Source of the DNA: Parapedobacter tibetensis
GTDB taxonomy: Bacteria > Bacteroidota > Bacteroidia > Sphingobacteriales > Sphingobacteriaceae
DNA: 64,000 nt
NCBI RefSeq assembly: GCF_024643205.1
Contig: NZ_JAMKQJ010000003.1
Span: forward strand, 452,691 to 516,690
Direction: 5' to 3'
Part shown: one piece after another, positions 44,625 to 54,121 of the stretch
How the letters are laid out: each line of letters begins with the position of its first letter
Numbering within the stretch: the first letter of the stretch is position 1
Program-made: the position numbers and the translations under genes
The notes under the pieces: generated by a model
Told to the model about the DNA's origin: nothing
Seen by the model: only the letters and a program-made list of their open reading frames with translations
The model's database searches: none

Positions 44625-45342
44625 ATCAGCGTACCTGAAAAATTATGTAAAACAAAAGTAGGGATGAAGCGCTCGGTCTGCAACCGAAAAAATGACAAGT
44701 ATTTTTTTAGTGGTTGTACATTCTAAATTCATCTTTTGGTTGTCAGCATTATGATTTTGGTAGAATAACATGTTTTCAGTGAAAATTGTATGATCGCAAT
44801 TACGATGAGGCCAATTTTCGATGGCTGATGTTTTTTTCCTTGGTGATGTTCCCGCTTACGGGCTTACTGTACCTGTATAGCTTATATGGCCTGCTGTTTG
44901 GGCAAACATAAAAAATACATGACGATGAAGCGGATTTATATAGGAGGCATTAGCCTCTTCATACTGGTGATTATATTGATGCAGGCTTTCCCACAGAGTA
45001 TGTAAAGGGGGGCACCAGAAAAATAGAATAATGTACAGTTCATGGGCAAGTCTATGCCGTTGTTTCCTTTTCTTATTGTCTTCGTGCATCTTGTTGTCTT
45101 GTAGCACAGGGTTGAAAACACTTGTTTTCCTAGATCCTAGCTAAAAAAACATTTACAAAGATTATATGCACGGATATTTAAAAAGCGCCAACAAATAAAA
45201 AAGACGTATAGATTGGTAGATCCATCCTAGTATTTTTGTTTATGCTGCCGTTGACTATTGAAAATTAATCCTGCAAAGTGAGCTTATAAATGCTATTGAG
45301 AAGTATATACGACGACGAATAATTAACTAATTTAATTTTATA
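44625..45342. other. 718-bp region with two tiny membrane ORFs
   Basis: No normal-sized gene is seen. Two adjacent plus-strand frames encode single hydrophobic helices. One at 44828-44911 gives 27 residues (FFSLVMFPLTGLLYLYSLYG), and one at 44919-45005 gives 28 residues (RIYIGGISLFILVIILMQAF). The first frame is open upstream for 13 more codons without a good start. They could be tiny membrane proteins or remnants of a lost membrane gene. Confidence 0.3.
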
Positions 45343-46068
45343 ATGAACATTAATATTTATTTTATTATTGGCGCGATAGCCGTTGTTTTCATTGTGTATA
45401 TGATTGTTTTACAGTCAATGATGAAAAAAAGAAAACAACAACAGTTGGCAAAATTCAGTTCAAAAACACCTTTAACGGATGAGCAGAAAAGAGCATTGGT
45501 ATTTGGGGCCATATTATCTTATACGCGGGGCGAAAAGATATTAGACACCATTCCCGATAGGAGGCTCGATGAGTATGCATATGGACTGAGCCGGCAATGG
45601 GAGGTTACCAATACTGAGGAGGCAAAACAGACCATTGCCAACCTGCTTAACCTGAAGAGAAGCATGGAATTTGAAGTCGTACTGAGACTTTCTTCGCCGG
45701 AGCTTAGCCAAATCCAAGAAAGGATAGCCAAGGGACTAAAACTGGATTTATCCACGGTGGCGCAAACGAAGTCTGCCTATGCCTGGGATACCTGCAGGGC
45801 GGTATCACTCGCCAAATGGTGCTATTGGGTTGGGCATATCACCGAGCAGGAGGCTTGGGATTATATCAACCAAGCCGCGGACAAGGGGAGTGAACTGGGC
45901 GAAAACTGGACGGATTACACGGTATCCTTCCTGTTAGGCAGAACCATCCAGGGGTTTGACTTAGACGATGTCATTATTGAAGCCGAACAGCTAGTAAACG
46001 GAAAAGGCCCGTCTATGAGAAAGATTGACGGCACGGACGCTTACCTACGGTTTCCATTTAAGAACTAG
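45343..46068 (+). CDS. DUF1266 membrane-anchored protein
   Basis: The product has 241 residues. One N-terminal transmembrane helix (IYFIIGAIAVVFIVYMIVLQ) is followed by a cytoplasmic domain. That domain has the DUF1266 pattern SAYAWDTCRAVSLAKWCYWV, then TEQEAWDYINQAA and WTDYTVSFLLGR. The function of this family is unknown. It is first of four genes in one direction; the next begins directly at its stop codon. Confidence 0.78.
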   Translation: MNINIYFIIGAIAVVFIVYMIVLQSMMKKRKQQQLAKFSSKTPLTDEQKRALVFGAILSYTRGEKILDTIPDRRLDEYAYGLSRQWEVTNTEEAKQTIANLLNLKRSMEFEVVLRLSSPELSQIQERIAKGLKLDLSTVAQTKSAYAWDTCRAVSLAKWCYWVGHITEQEAWDYINQAADKGSELGENWTDYTVSFLLGRTIQGFDLDDVIIEAEQLVNGKGPSMRKIDGTDAYLRFPFKN

Positions 46069-47388
46069 ATGGCGAAAAGAATAAAGGCGATTAAATGTCC
46101 GCAGTGTGGCAGTGTGGAAAACACACTGCTCAAGGCAGACTATTATAAATGCAATAGCTGTGGTACCGAATATTTTTTGGATAGCGATGATGTAAACATC
46201 AACCATAATTACCGCTATGACACCCTTCAACCGGCGAGTACAGGAGGCGTTAACCGGATTATATTTATCGGGGTAGGAATCGTATTTGGCCTCGTTATAT
46301 TGATCAACATCCTGAGTTCGGTCTTTTCAAAAAAATCAAACGGCAAGCATACAACGGGACACATCGCTTCTGCCGCCGGACAAATGGAACAATATTATTG
46401 GTATAGCAAATCTATTTCATTTTTTGAAGATACCGTAAAGAAGCCCCTATTCATGCTAGTGGGATCCCAACGCAAAAGGGGAGGGGGCATCGAAGAAGGC
46501 AAGGTAATGGCTGTTTTTTATGATGCTCTAAACAATAAGGAAGTGACGCGGACCGAATTGCCCGCTAATCCTGGCTCCATCAGTGTCAGATTCCGTGAAT
46601 TTGAAAATGGCAAGCTTTATTTTATCATTGACGACACCAAACTTTTTCAGGTGGATAAGCGAGATAAGGCGGTGGCAGAAGTTTCGCCCGATACATACAG
46701 CAACCTACCTGAACTACAGGCCGGATTCGCCAAAATCGAGTTTATTTATAATAGTGATGGCGACGGATTTAGAGTTATGACCAATGAAGGTAAGCAGGTA
46801 TTTTACTACCCCATCATTCAAAAAGTCTACACCAAAGACGACCTATATAAATCCCAGCGAGGATTTGACAATATTCCGGCCAACACACCGGTACGGACGG
46901 GTTTTGCCTTTTCATCTGAGAGTATATTTTATCCCGATGAAAAAATCCAGCTGGTCAAATATCAATATAAAATACCCATTGGCTATCCCAAAACTAGCCC
47001 GCGCTTCAGTTGGTCGCGGAATTATGGTGGTGCAGGAGTCTTTACTGGAGCAGATCCTTATAAAAAGGAATTTATCAGCAAACGGAATATGAACGACGCA
47101 CGGGTGCTTTCTTATGAGGATTTCACGCCAGACAGGCTTTATTTCAAGCCTGAAGTGCTTGACTATAATGAGGAGTCGGTGCTCATCGCATTTAAACCTA
47201 CCCCGGCTGATGATGCTACCTATTCCGTCCAATTGATGGATGCCAAAACAGGTACGATACGGTGGACATATCCTACTGAAGAGAAGTACATCGCTTCCGG
47301 CCGGATAGTGAGTGCCGGCTACTTTGTAAAGGAGTTTCTACTGGGGCTTGATGGAAAGTTAAAACACCGGTTTAAAGCACCCGATTAA
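46069..47388 (+). CDS. Zinc-ribbon membrane protein, function unknown
   Basis: The product has 439 residues. The N-terminal zinc ribbon has two Cys pairs (IKCPQCGS and YKCNSCGTEYF). One transmembrane helix lies near 65-85 (IIFIGVGIVFGLVILINIL), followed by a ~350-residue domain rich in beta strands, resembling a beta-propeller (DAKTGTIRWTYPTEEKYIAS). No family name comes to mind. It sits between the DUF1266 and SPFH genes and probably acts with them. Confidence 0.65.
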   Translation: MAKRIKAIKCPQCGSVENTLLKADYYKCNSCGTEYFLDSDDVNINHNYRYDTLQPASTGGVNRIIFIGVGIVFGLVILINILSSVFSKKSNGKHTTGHIASAAGQMEQYYWYSKSISFFEDTVKKPLFMLVGSQRKRGGGIEEGKVMAVFYDALNNKEVTRTELPANPGSISVRFREFENGKLYFIIDDTKLFQVDKRDKAVAEVSPDTYSNLPELQAGFAKIEFIYNSDGDGFRVMTNEGKQVFYYPIIQKVYTKDDLYKSQRGFDNIPANTPVRTGFAFSSESIFYPDEKIQLVKYQYKIPIGYPKTSPRFSWSRNYGGAGVFTGADPYKKEFISKRNMNDARVLSYEDFTPDRLYFKPEVLDYNEESVLIAFKPTPADDATYSVQLMDAKTGTIRWTYPTEEKYIASGRIVSAGYFVKEFLLGLDGKLKHRFKAPD

Positions 47389-47410
47389 ATAAACCCAAAA
47401 TGATAAGGTT

Positions 47411-48412
47411 ATGAGCATACTCAATATCTTTAAAACTCAGCTTTCCCAAGTCATCCAATGGGAAAACCAGGATCCGAACCTGCTTTGGTATAAATTCCCA
47501 TCGAAAAGGAACGAGATAAAAAATGCCAGTAAGCTCATCGTTGCACCCGGACAAGGATGTGTGCTCGTGTATGAGGGCAAGGTGGTAGACATCATCGAGG
47601 GGGAAGGCATCTTCAACCTCAAGACGGATAACCATCCCTTTATCACCTCGCTGATCAACATCCGGAAGAACTTTGAGAGTGAGCATAAGCTGTTTGTGTA
47701 TTTCTACCGCAAGGCCGAGGTGCTTAACCAGGGTTGGGGCACGGCAACACCTATCAAGTATGTCGATGCGGTTTACAACATTCCCGTGGAAATGGGCGCC
47801 AACGGCAATTTCTCCTATCACATCAGTGATATTGCATTCCTTTTTACCAACATCATGGGAAGCAAGGAGCATTATACTATACTGGATATGCAGCATGTCA
47901 TCATCAATAGGATTCCACAGTTCATTGCCACACATTTGGCAGAAAAGAAGTATTCATTTCAGGAAATCGATGCGAATCTGACGAATATTGCTCGGGAGGT
48001 GATGCAAGGGCTGAATGATGAGTTTGCCCAACTGGGACTCACACTCTCTGATTTTAAGATCATCGGCAACCAGTTTGACGAGGCAACAAAAGCACGTATC
48101 GCCAAGGTGGCTGACATCACGGCGGATGTGACGGCCGCAAAACAGGCTGGCCTTGATTATGCCGATTTGGAAAAACTCCGTGCCCTGCGCGATGCCGCCC
48201 GAAACGAAGGTGGTCTGGCAGGAGCCGGACTACAAATGGGGGTAGGGATGGAACTTGGCAAAAAGTTCAACGAGAAAACGGATGAAGTACTCCAATCAGG
48301 AAACGCCGATACGGTAGAAAAACTTCGGAAGCTCCAACTTCTGCTCAATGAAAATATCATCACACCGGAGGAGTTTGAAGCTAAAAAGAAGGAACTATTG
48401 TCTAACCTTTAA
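47411..48412 (+). CDS. SPFH-domain protein with SHOCT tail
   Basis: The product has 333 residues. An SPFH/band-7-like domain (about 30-230; ASKLIVAPGQGCVLVYEGKV, then HVIINRIPQFIATHLAEKKY) matches the YdjI/virion-core-like SPFH group. It is followed by a Gly-rich linker (GGLAGAGLQMGVGMELG) and a C-terminal SHOCT-type oligomerisation motif (LLLNENIITPEEFEAKKKEL). Such proteins form membrane-associated oligomers. It is third in the DUF1266 operon, 22 bp after the zinc-ribbon gene. Confidence 0.8.
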   Translation: MSILNIFKTQLSQVIQWENQDPNLLWYKFPSKRNEIKNASKLIVAPGQGCVLVYEGKVVDIIEGEGIFNLKTDNHPFITSLINIRKNFESEHKLFVYFYRKAEVLNQGWGTATPIKYVDAVYNIPVEMGANGNFSYHISDIAFLFTNIMGSKEHYTILDMQHVIINRIPQFIATHLAEKKYSFQEIDANLTNIAREVMQGLNDEFAQLGLTLSDFKIIGNQFDEATKARIAKVADITADVTAAKQAGLDYADLEKLRALRDAARNEGGLAGAGLQMGVGMELGKKFNEKTDEVLQSGNADTVEKLRKLQLLLNENIITPEEFEAKKKELLSNL

Positions 48413-48423
48413 AATCAATTAAA

Positions 48424-48663
48424 ATGAAATTCATTATAGGTTTCCTAGCCATGCTGATTGTGCTTGCTCTTTTGACATACGTTGTTTTGAGGATTTGGGA
48501 TATTGATGTCATTGCCCCCGAGCACATGAGCAAATCGTTGAAGACCTTGGGCGTTCTGGCGATAGGTTCCACCGTGCTAACCATGATTATCGCCTTCTTC
48601 TTTCGTAACGATAAAAAAGGATACGATAGAGCAAGAGGCTCCGTAGCTCAACCCAAACATTGA
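48424..48663 (+). CDS. Small two-helix membrane protein
   Basis: The product has 79 residues with two transmembrane helices (IIGFLAMLIVLALLTYVVL and TLGVLAIGSTVLTMIIAFFF). A short cytoplasmic basic tail follows. It starts 11 bp after the SPFH gene and ends the four-gene run. The likely role is a membrane anchor or partner for the SPFH protein. Confidence 0.7.
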   Translation: MKFIIGFLAMLIVLALLTYVVLRIWDIDVIAPEHMSKSLKTLGVLAIGSTVLTMIIAFFFRNDKKGYDRARGSVAQPKH

Positions 48664-48775
48664 GTCAGGCCATGGGCTACGCAAGCGAGATTCATGAAGA
48701 ATTATTTTGATTAATCTCATATTAACTATATTTTTGGATGAATCACAATATTTACTCCCCAAAAGTTTTTTAGTT

Positions 48776-49633
48776 ATGCAAGATTTATCAAGCACAAACA
48801 TAGACAACCTACAAGGGCATTGGAACAAATTTGCCGAAGCAGCCATTGAATTTGCCCCTAGAATTGCTACCGCCGTTCTCTCAGCTATTATCATTCTTCT
48901 AATTGGCCTTTGGGTAATTAGTTTGATTCGCCGGTTGACTAACAAAATATTCGAAAAGCGAAATCTAGATCGTTCCCTACGAACGTTTTTAAGCAACCTG
49001 ATTAATTGGACCCTTAAGATATTATTGTTTATAGTCGTTGTCTCCCAACTAGGGGTACAAACCTCTGCTTTTATTGCCCTTATCGGCGCCGGTGGATTGG
49101 CCATTGGCTTGGCATTACAGGGCTCCCTTGCAAATTTTGCTGGCGGTGTATTGATATTAACACTGAGACCATTTAGGGTTGGTGATTTTATTTCCACGAG
49201 CAGCGGAACCTCCGGCTCGGTCGTCGCGATTGATATTTTCAGCACGAAATTAAATACCCCCCAAAACCAACGAATTGTTATACCAAACGGCGAGCTATCC
49301 AATAGCAGCATCACCAATTTCACGGCATTGGGAACACGTAGAACTTGGTTTGATATAGGAGTTTCCTATGGTGCTAATTTGAAGGAGGCAAAGGAAATAT
49401 TGACCAAAGTCGTTACAAACAATGAATTTGCTTTCAAAGAACCGGCGCCGCAGATCATGGTTACTGAATTGGGCGATAGCGCGGTAAACTTATCTGTACG
49501 AGTCACTACAAGCAACGAGAATTTTTGGGTCATGCATGAGCAGCTGATCATCGACTGTAAAGAAGCCCTGGATAAGGCAGGTATCGAAATACCTTTCCCG
49601 CAGCGCGATGTACATGTTTATAGCAAATCGTGA
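48776..49633 (+). CDS. mscS: Small-conductance mechanosensitive channel (MscS family)
   Basis: The product has 285 residues from the ATG at 48776; an upstream start would add 23 unlikely residues. Three N-terminal helices end in the pore-lining TM3 with its Gly/Ala pattern (LIGAGGLAIGLALQGSLANF), followed by the beta and alpha-beta domains (VVAIDIFSTKLNTPQNQRIV). It opens under hypo-osmotic shock to release solutes. Convergent with the methyltransferase gene. Confidence 0.93.
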   Translation: MQDLSSTNIDNLQGHWNKFAEAAIEFAPRIATAVLSAIIILLIGLWVISLIRRLTNKIFEKRNLDRSLRTFLSNLINWTLKILLFIVVVSQLGVQTSAFIALIGAGGLAIGLALQGSLANFAGGVLILTLRPFRVGDFISTSSGTSGSVVAIDIFSTKLNTPQNQRIVIPNGELSNSSITNFTALGTRRTWFDIGVSYGANLKEAKEILTKVVTNNEFAFKEPAPQIMVTELGDSAVNLSVRVTTSNENFWVMHEQLIIDCKEALDKAGIEIPFPQRDVHVYSKS

Positions 49634-49641
49634 CAAACTTC

Positions 49642-49695
49642 ACGCCTAAATAGCCCCAGACGATCAGACCCCATTTTATGGGTGGCCTGAGGCGT
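49642..49695. terminator. Possible bidirectional terminator hairpin
   Basis: ACGCCT (49642-49647) pairs with AGGCGT (49690-49695), with an inner CCCAT-TTT-ATGGG hairpin. It lies between the convergent mscS and methyltransferase genes. T runs are weak, so this is a moderate call. Confidence 0.4.
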
Positions 49696-49699
49696 TTGA

Positions 49700-50605
49700 C
49701 TATACAAGTATATGCAGAAATAAATTAACTCCTTCGGGCTCCCTTTCGACCTTAATGTTCTCTTTTCTTAAGCCTGCCTGCATCGCAAGTTTAATTAGGT
49801 GCTCTTCTGAGCGGTGATGCAAATACCAATCGCCGAAAAGTTCCATAAAAGCACGTGTAGGATTGTGGGTGCTGAAGTTACCAATAATAACTTCTCCGCC
49901 TGGGTTCGTCCAGCTCACAAATCTTCTGACAATCTTTACGAACACACTATCATTAAAATAATCGAATAAGCCCGCACTCCAAACTATATCAAACATTCTG
50001 TCCGCTTCATACCGGAATATATTCTTTTCCATGAAATTGATTTCTTCGCTGTATGCTTTGTTCAACTCATTTGCGTAGGCGATGGCGCGGCTATCGGCTT
50101 CAATGCATAAGGTGCTTACCCGCCCCTTACCTATCCTTGCATATAAATCTGTCAGGTCTCTAGCAGGACCGCTGGCCACATTTAGCAAATTAAGTTTCTC
50201 TTTTCCTTCAAGTCGGTTTGTGATTGTTTTGATAAAATAGGTCTTCCGATTACGCACTGCCTGAGTAGCGGCACTGCTTTGCCAGAATCTATCCCATTTT
50301 TCAAAGCGCTTATCCGACGTTGTATATTTTCTATATATCTTGTCGATAATCATAAAGTCTCCAGCGTAACCATAAGGTTTTGTAATGGAATGGCCATGAA
50401 GGGTGGCCTGAAGACATTCCTCCCCAAAACTGTTTTGCATTAGTTTCAAATCAATATCAGCAATATTACCTGCCTTATACTCCCTGCCCAACTTATCCGC
50501 GATCCTAGTAAGCTGATCATACTCATGTGGCTCAGGGCCACCTTTGCTAACTATCTTTTGAAGAAATTCGATCGGTTGCACTAACTGGCTTTCAATAGTT
50601 CTCAT
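49700..50605 (-). CDS. SAM-dependent methyltransferase
   Basis: The product has 301 residues. The N-terminal helical part (about 1-120) is unrecognised. A class I methyltransferase fold follows, with the SAM-binding loop LLNVASGPARDLTDLYARIG, an acidic ribose-binding position in LCIEADSRAIAYA and the post-motif region FDIVWSAGLFDYF. The layout resembles proteins related to hydroxy-fatty-acid methyl ester signalling, but the substrate is uncertain. It is divergent from an AraC regulator whose upstream region carries three 21-bp repeats. Confidence 0.75.
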   Translation of the reverse strand: MRTIESQLVQPIEFLQKIVSKGGPEPHEYDQLTRIADKLGREYKAGNIADIDLKLMQNSFGEECLQATLHGHSITKPYGYAGDFMIIDKIYRKYTTSDKRFEKWDRFWQSSAATQAVRNRKTYFIKTITNRLEGKEKLNLLNVASGPARDLTDLYARIGKGRVSTLCIEADSRAIAYANELNKAYSEEINFMEKNIFRYEADRMFDIVWSAGLFDYFNDSVFVKIVRRFVSWTNPGGEVIIGNFSTHNPTRAFMELFGDWYLHHRSEEHLIKLAMQAGLRKENIKVEREPEGVNLFLHILV

Positions 50606-50678
50606 AATCGTTGTTTTAAGAATTAAATGAATTGATTATGGTGTAAAGATGATGATCAAAGACAAGCTTTGGATACGT

Positions 50679-50738
50679 GACTTAATGAAAGGTATGGCGG
50701 GCTTAACGAAAGCTATAATTGGCTTAACGGAGTAAGGG
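50679..50738. promoter_or_regulatory. Three 21-bp direct repeats (iterons)
   Basis: GRCTTAAYGRARR-type units start at 50679, 50700 and 50721, exactly 21 bp apart (two helical turns). The cores are CTTAATGAAAG, CTTAACGAAAG and CTTAACGGAG. Spacing and orientation fit AraC-family binding sites between the divergent methyltransferase and AraC genes. A 28-codon frame (50740-50826) follows but has no support. Confidence 0.55.
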
Positions 50739-50887
50739 AATGGGTATCGGTAAATATAACTATCTGATCGAGGTCAGCAAACTCGATATCATGGACATTG
50801 ATGAGGTCAATATAGCCGACATTTAAACGTTGTATGCTTTTCCATTATCAACTTTTCTTTCTACTTTTAACCAAGAGTAGTTGTGAT

Positions 50888-51778
50888 ATGAACGAAAACA
50901 GAGTCAAGCGGGAATTCATCTTATTGAATGTTGGCCGTGCAGTTCATCACGCGGATTGGAATTGGAAGAACATATATAGTCCTTTCGCCCGTATTCATTT
51001 AGTAGAAAGTGGATTCGCCGAAATCGTTCATGACGATCTTCGATATCCATTGAAAAAGGGCTACTTATACCTAACACCACCTTACACAAAACATAGCTAT
51101 GCATGTACGGGAGACCTATCACTGTATTACATCCATATTTACGAGGCGCTGGGTAAGCAGTTAAGTATCTTCGATATTCTCGATTTTCCAGTAGAGATAA
51201 AAGCTGATGAAATTGTTGAAGCACTTATCAAACGCCTTGTTGCTGTCAATCCTGAGCTTGAATTACAATTCTACGATCCAAAAGACTACGATAACTCGCC
51301 AACTTTAATCAAGAATATCAGCCAGCATAAGCATGCGCGTCCTGCCATGGACATGGAAAATGAAGGCATCCTGAAACTGATTATTTCACGCTTTTTAGCA
51401 CAGGCTTCCGACAAAAATTTAGGGCTTGATGAACGCATATTGCAGGCCATTCACTACATTCATAGTAATATCGATAAGCCTATAAAAATTGAGGAATTAG
51501 CACAAACATCTTGTCTAACGGAGGACCATTTTATCCGCCTTTTCAAAAAGCAGATGCAATGTACTCCAGGCAAATACATCAACCAAAAAAAAATCGAGCA
51601 GGCACAATTGATGATGCTTGTCAAAAATGTGACCATCAAGGAACTGGCTTACAGATTAGGTTTTGAAAACATATCCTATTTTAACCGCCTCTTCAAGAAA
51701 ATATCGGGCGAAAACCCTGGCAAGATGCAGCGTAAAATGTTAGCGATGAAAGAACCTTCAACTAAAAAGCAAGGTTGA
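50888..51778 (+). CDS. AraC-family transcriptional regulator
   Basis: The product has 296 residues from the ATG at 50888; an earlier in-frame start would add 18 residues. The N-terminal cupin-like sensor domain includes RIHLVESGFAEIVHDDLRYP and YLTPPYTKHSYAC. The C-terminal double helix-turn-helix is clear: IKIEELAQTSCLTEDHFIRL and IKELAYRLGFENISYFNRLF. It probably senses a sugar or metabolite and may control the fucosidase and/or the methyltransferase next to it. Confidence 0.88.
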   Translation: MNENRVKREFILLNVGRAVHHADWNWKNIYSPFARIHLVESGFAEIVHDDLRYPLKKGYLYLTPPYTKHSYACTGDLSLYYIHIYEALGKQLSIFDILDFPVEIKADEIVEALIKRLVAVNPELELQFYDPKDYDNSPTLIKNISQHKHARPAMDMENEGILKLIISRFLAQASDKNLGLDERILQAIHYIHSNIDKPIKIEELAQTSCLTEDHFIRLFKKQMQCTPGKYINQKKIEQAQLMMLVKNVTIKELAYRLGFENISYFNRLFKKISGENPGKMQRKMLAMKEPSTKKQG

Positions 51779-51869
51779 CGTTGATTAAATAGTGCCCTTT
51801 CACTAATAAAACCAATTATATTTCCACAAAAACATTCCTTGAAACAAGGAACATGCTCCTTGTTAGTTT

Positions 51870-53504
51870 TTAGTTGATCTTGAATACATAGGCTGGTTGG
51901 TTTTCATCATTGCCGGCCGGCAAACTAAGCTGCAGCCCTTCGTCTGATTGTATGAATTCAACCTTTTTCTTTTGTCCCAATAAAACCACTCGCTTAACAG
52001 TAACAGCATTTGGTGTAACGCTTTTAATCGTAACCCTTCCATTTACCGGCCAACCCATAACGATGGCGTACAAATCTTTTCCCTTCCTTGTAAATCGAAT
52101 ATCTTCGGCGGTAAAGGGTTTATTTTTCCCCTCATTAAAGCCTTGAGCAGATAAAGGAGCGGCACCTTCCATCGCAGGCCCCTCGCCAAACACCTCCCAG
52201 GGTCTTGTACCAATTATGCTCTCGCTATTTACACTCATCCAGGAGGCAATCCCCTCAACCGTCTTCAGTGCCTCCGAATCAATAGACCCATCCCCACGAA
52301 GCGGTACGCTTAGCAATAGATTGCCATTTTTACTTACAACATCGGCTAACATATGAATAACCGTCTTTGCGCTTTTATAGCTTTTATTTTCATAGATTCG
52401 CCGGTCGTAATGCCAGGAACCGATGCAGGTGCACGTTTGCCAAGGTTCTTTTTCTATCTGATTACTTTGCCCTCGTTCTATATCCCAAACCATGCATTTT
52501 CGCTGCTGCTCATCCAAGATCTTCCCATTAATGACCGCTTCTAAACTGCCGTTACGTTTTTGCTGATTAACGTTATAATAATGTGCTGCTATCTGTAATC
52601 CGGCATCATCAATTGGCCATAAAGGAAGCGCTGTGTCATCGAAATAAACTAAATCCGGTTCATACTTATCAATAAGTTCGATCGTCCGGTCGTGAAAATT
52701 GTTGCAATATTTCTTGGTAGGCACATTAACTCCGTTGCCCCAATGCCATTGGCGATGTATCATGCCATCGTCTTCACTATTTTCGCTCAACGGATGGTTT
52801 TGTGCATAAAGGTCTTGGGGATCAAGCCCATCCCACCATTTGCCCTTTCCATCCGCCTTTGTAATTTTTCCATCATAGGGAATTCCTTGCAATGGTCCTT
52901 TTTTATCTGCACGTTGAGCCGTTTCATACCAAGTCCATGCGTGGGCGGCATGTACACTCACACCGAAACGCAGTCCACGCCTCTTCGCGGCTTCTGCCCA
53001 GCCAGCCATTAAATCTTTTTTTGGCCCTACCTTCGTGGAGTTCCATGGCTGATGACTACTGTCGTAGAGATCCAAATTATCGTGGTGATTGGCCAGCGCA
53101 ACAAAATATTGAGCGCCTGCCCGTTTGTATAGATCCAACAGTGCTTCCGCATCCCATTTATCCGCTTCCCACTCATTGATCACATCTTTGAAACCAAATT
53201 TGGAGGGGTGACCGTACTTCTGCACATGGTAGTTGTACTGGTCGCTCCCTTCCTGATACATCCCTCTTGCGTACCAGTCACCTCTTTCTGGTTGACATTG
53301 AGGCCCCCAATGTGCCCAAAGGCCAAATTTTGCATCGCGGAACCACTTGGGAACTTGGTATTGCTCCAACGATTTCCAGTCGGGCTTAAAGTCCACTTTA
53401 GCGATAGGCGCATTGGCGAGCATCTTTGAGCCCGCTATCGAGTTACTTAACCAAAGCGACGGGATAGCCATTCCTAGGGCTTTTATTACGGTTCTTCTTT
53501 CCAT
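51870..53504 (-). CDS. Alpha-L-fucosidase, GH29
   Basis: The product has 544 residues. A twin-arginine-type signal is at the start (MERRTVIKALGMAIPSLWLS). The catalytic domain shows PKWFRDAKFGLWAHWGPQCQ, AGAQYFVALANHHDNLDLYD and the nucleophile region DLVYFDDTALPLWP. A beta-sandwich domain completes the C-terminus. It releases terminal L-fucose from glycans in the periplasm. Its closeness to the glycan locus at 54-64 kb suggests a shared substrate. Confidence 0.9.
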   Translation of the reverse strand: MERRTVIKALGMAIPSLWLSNSIAGSKMLANAPIAKVDFKPDWKSLEQYQVPKWFRDAKFGLWAHWGPQCQPERGDWYARGMYQEGSDQYNYHVQKYGHPSKFGFKDVINEWEADKWDAEALLDLYKRAGAQYFVALANHHDNLDLYDSSHQPWNSTKVGPKKDLMAGWAEAAKRRGLRFGVSVHAAHAWTWYETAQRADKKGPLQGIPYDGKITKADGKGKWWDGLDPQDLYAQNHPLSENSEDDGMIHRQWHWGNGVNVPTKKYCNNFHDRTIELIDKYEPDLVYFDDTALPLWPIDDAGLQIAAHYYNVNQQKRNGSLEAVINGKILDEQQRKCMVWDIERGQSNQIEKEPWQTCTCIGSWHYDRRIYENKSYKSAKTVIHMLADVVSKNGNLLLSVPLRGDGSIDSEALKTVEGIASWMSVNSESIIGTRPWEVFGEGPAMEGAAPLSAQGFNEGKNKPFTAEDIRFTRKGKDLYAIVMGWPVNGRVTIKSVTPNAVTVKRVVLLGQKKKVEFIQSDEGLQLSLPAGNDENQPAYVFKIN

Positions 53505-54121
53505 TAATTTTCTTCTTAACTTATTTGAATTAGCATGGAGATGAAATCAATCTAAAACTTTGCGTGTTAGTGGCTTATAATTTGGCTTCACAGCATTGTT
53601 CAAAACTACATATATTTTCATATAAGCTCTTGTCCGTTATCGACAAAATAGTGTACTTTATCGATGTTTTCAGCCATTATTGAAGACGCTTTTTGAAAAG
53701 CATTGAAGAAAAAAGTAAAATTATTGGTTAGATGTATCCCGAAAATCTGTGTTTCGATGGAATGGGCCATCGAAACACTAGGCTTAACGACCGGAAGAAC
53801 AGGGATATAAGGGCATCATGGCGCTGTTCCGGCATGTAGTGACCGGAAGTAGTGTGGAAAAGGAACAGTTTATGCCGATGGACATCATCACCAAGGAGAA
53901 CTACCTTTTTTACAAGAACTGACGGAAGTAATTAGCGGGTACGTTACTTAGTTAACAATTCTAATCACGAATTATTGGGCATTTGCAGTAGTCTGGCGAG
54001 TCTGTTTTTTTACAATTACGGGATACGTACCTGTAAATTAACTGGACTATACAGCTTTTTATTAACTAAATTTTGAATTTATGTTAAATTTATTACTTTT
54101 GGTTTGGATTGTAATAAATCG
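53505..54121. other. 617-bp gap with hairpin and gene remnant
   Basis: This stretch holds the fucosidase promoter on its left and the sigma-factor promoter on its right. A perfect 12-bp inverted repeat (GTGTTTCGATGG at 53749-53760, CCATCGAAACAC at 53767-53778, 6-bp loop) lies in the middle, followed by the end of a LacI-type gene. Nothing else was recognised. Confidence 0.45.
53788..53922 (+). pseudogene. 3' remnant of a LacI-family or sugar-binding protein gene
   Basis: A stop-bounded frame of 44 codons reads EQGYKGIMALFRHVVTG and then PMDIITKENYLFYKN before TGA. This is the standard C-terminal end of LacI-type regulators/periplasmic sugar-binding folds. The upstream 250 or so codons are missing, so it is a deletion scar. 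Confidence 0.5.

Noticed and set aside
44856..45107. 83-codon minus-strand ORF
   Set aside because: It is a shadow of the two hydrophobic plus-strand frames, with no domain or start signal.
50740..50826. 28-codon ORF between the iterons and the AraC gene
   Set aside because: It has no ribosome-binding site or similarity; it is probably fortuitous.
50826..50836. CGTTGTATG resembling an array motif
   Set aside because: It is a single isolated copy with no scaffold or neighbours, as expected by chance.
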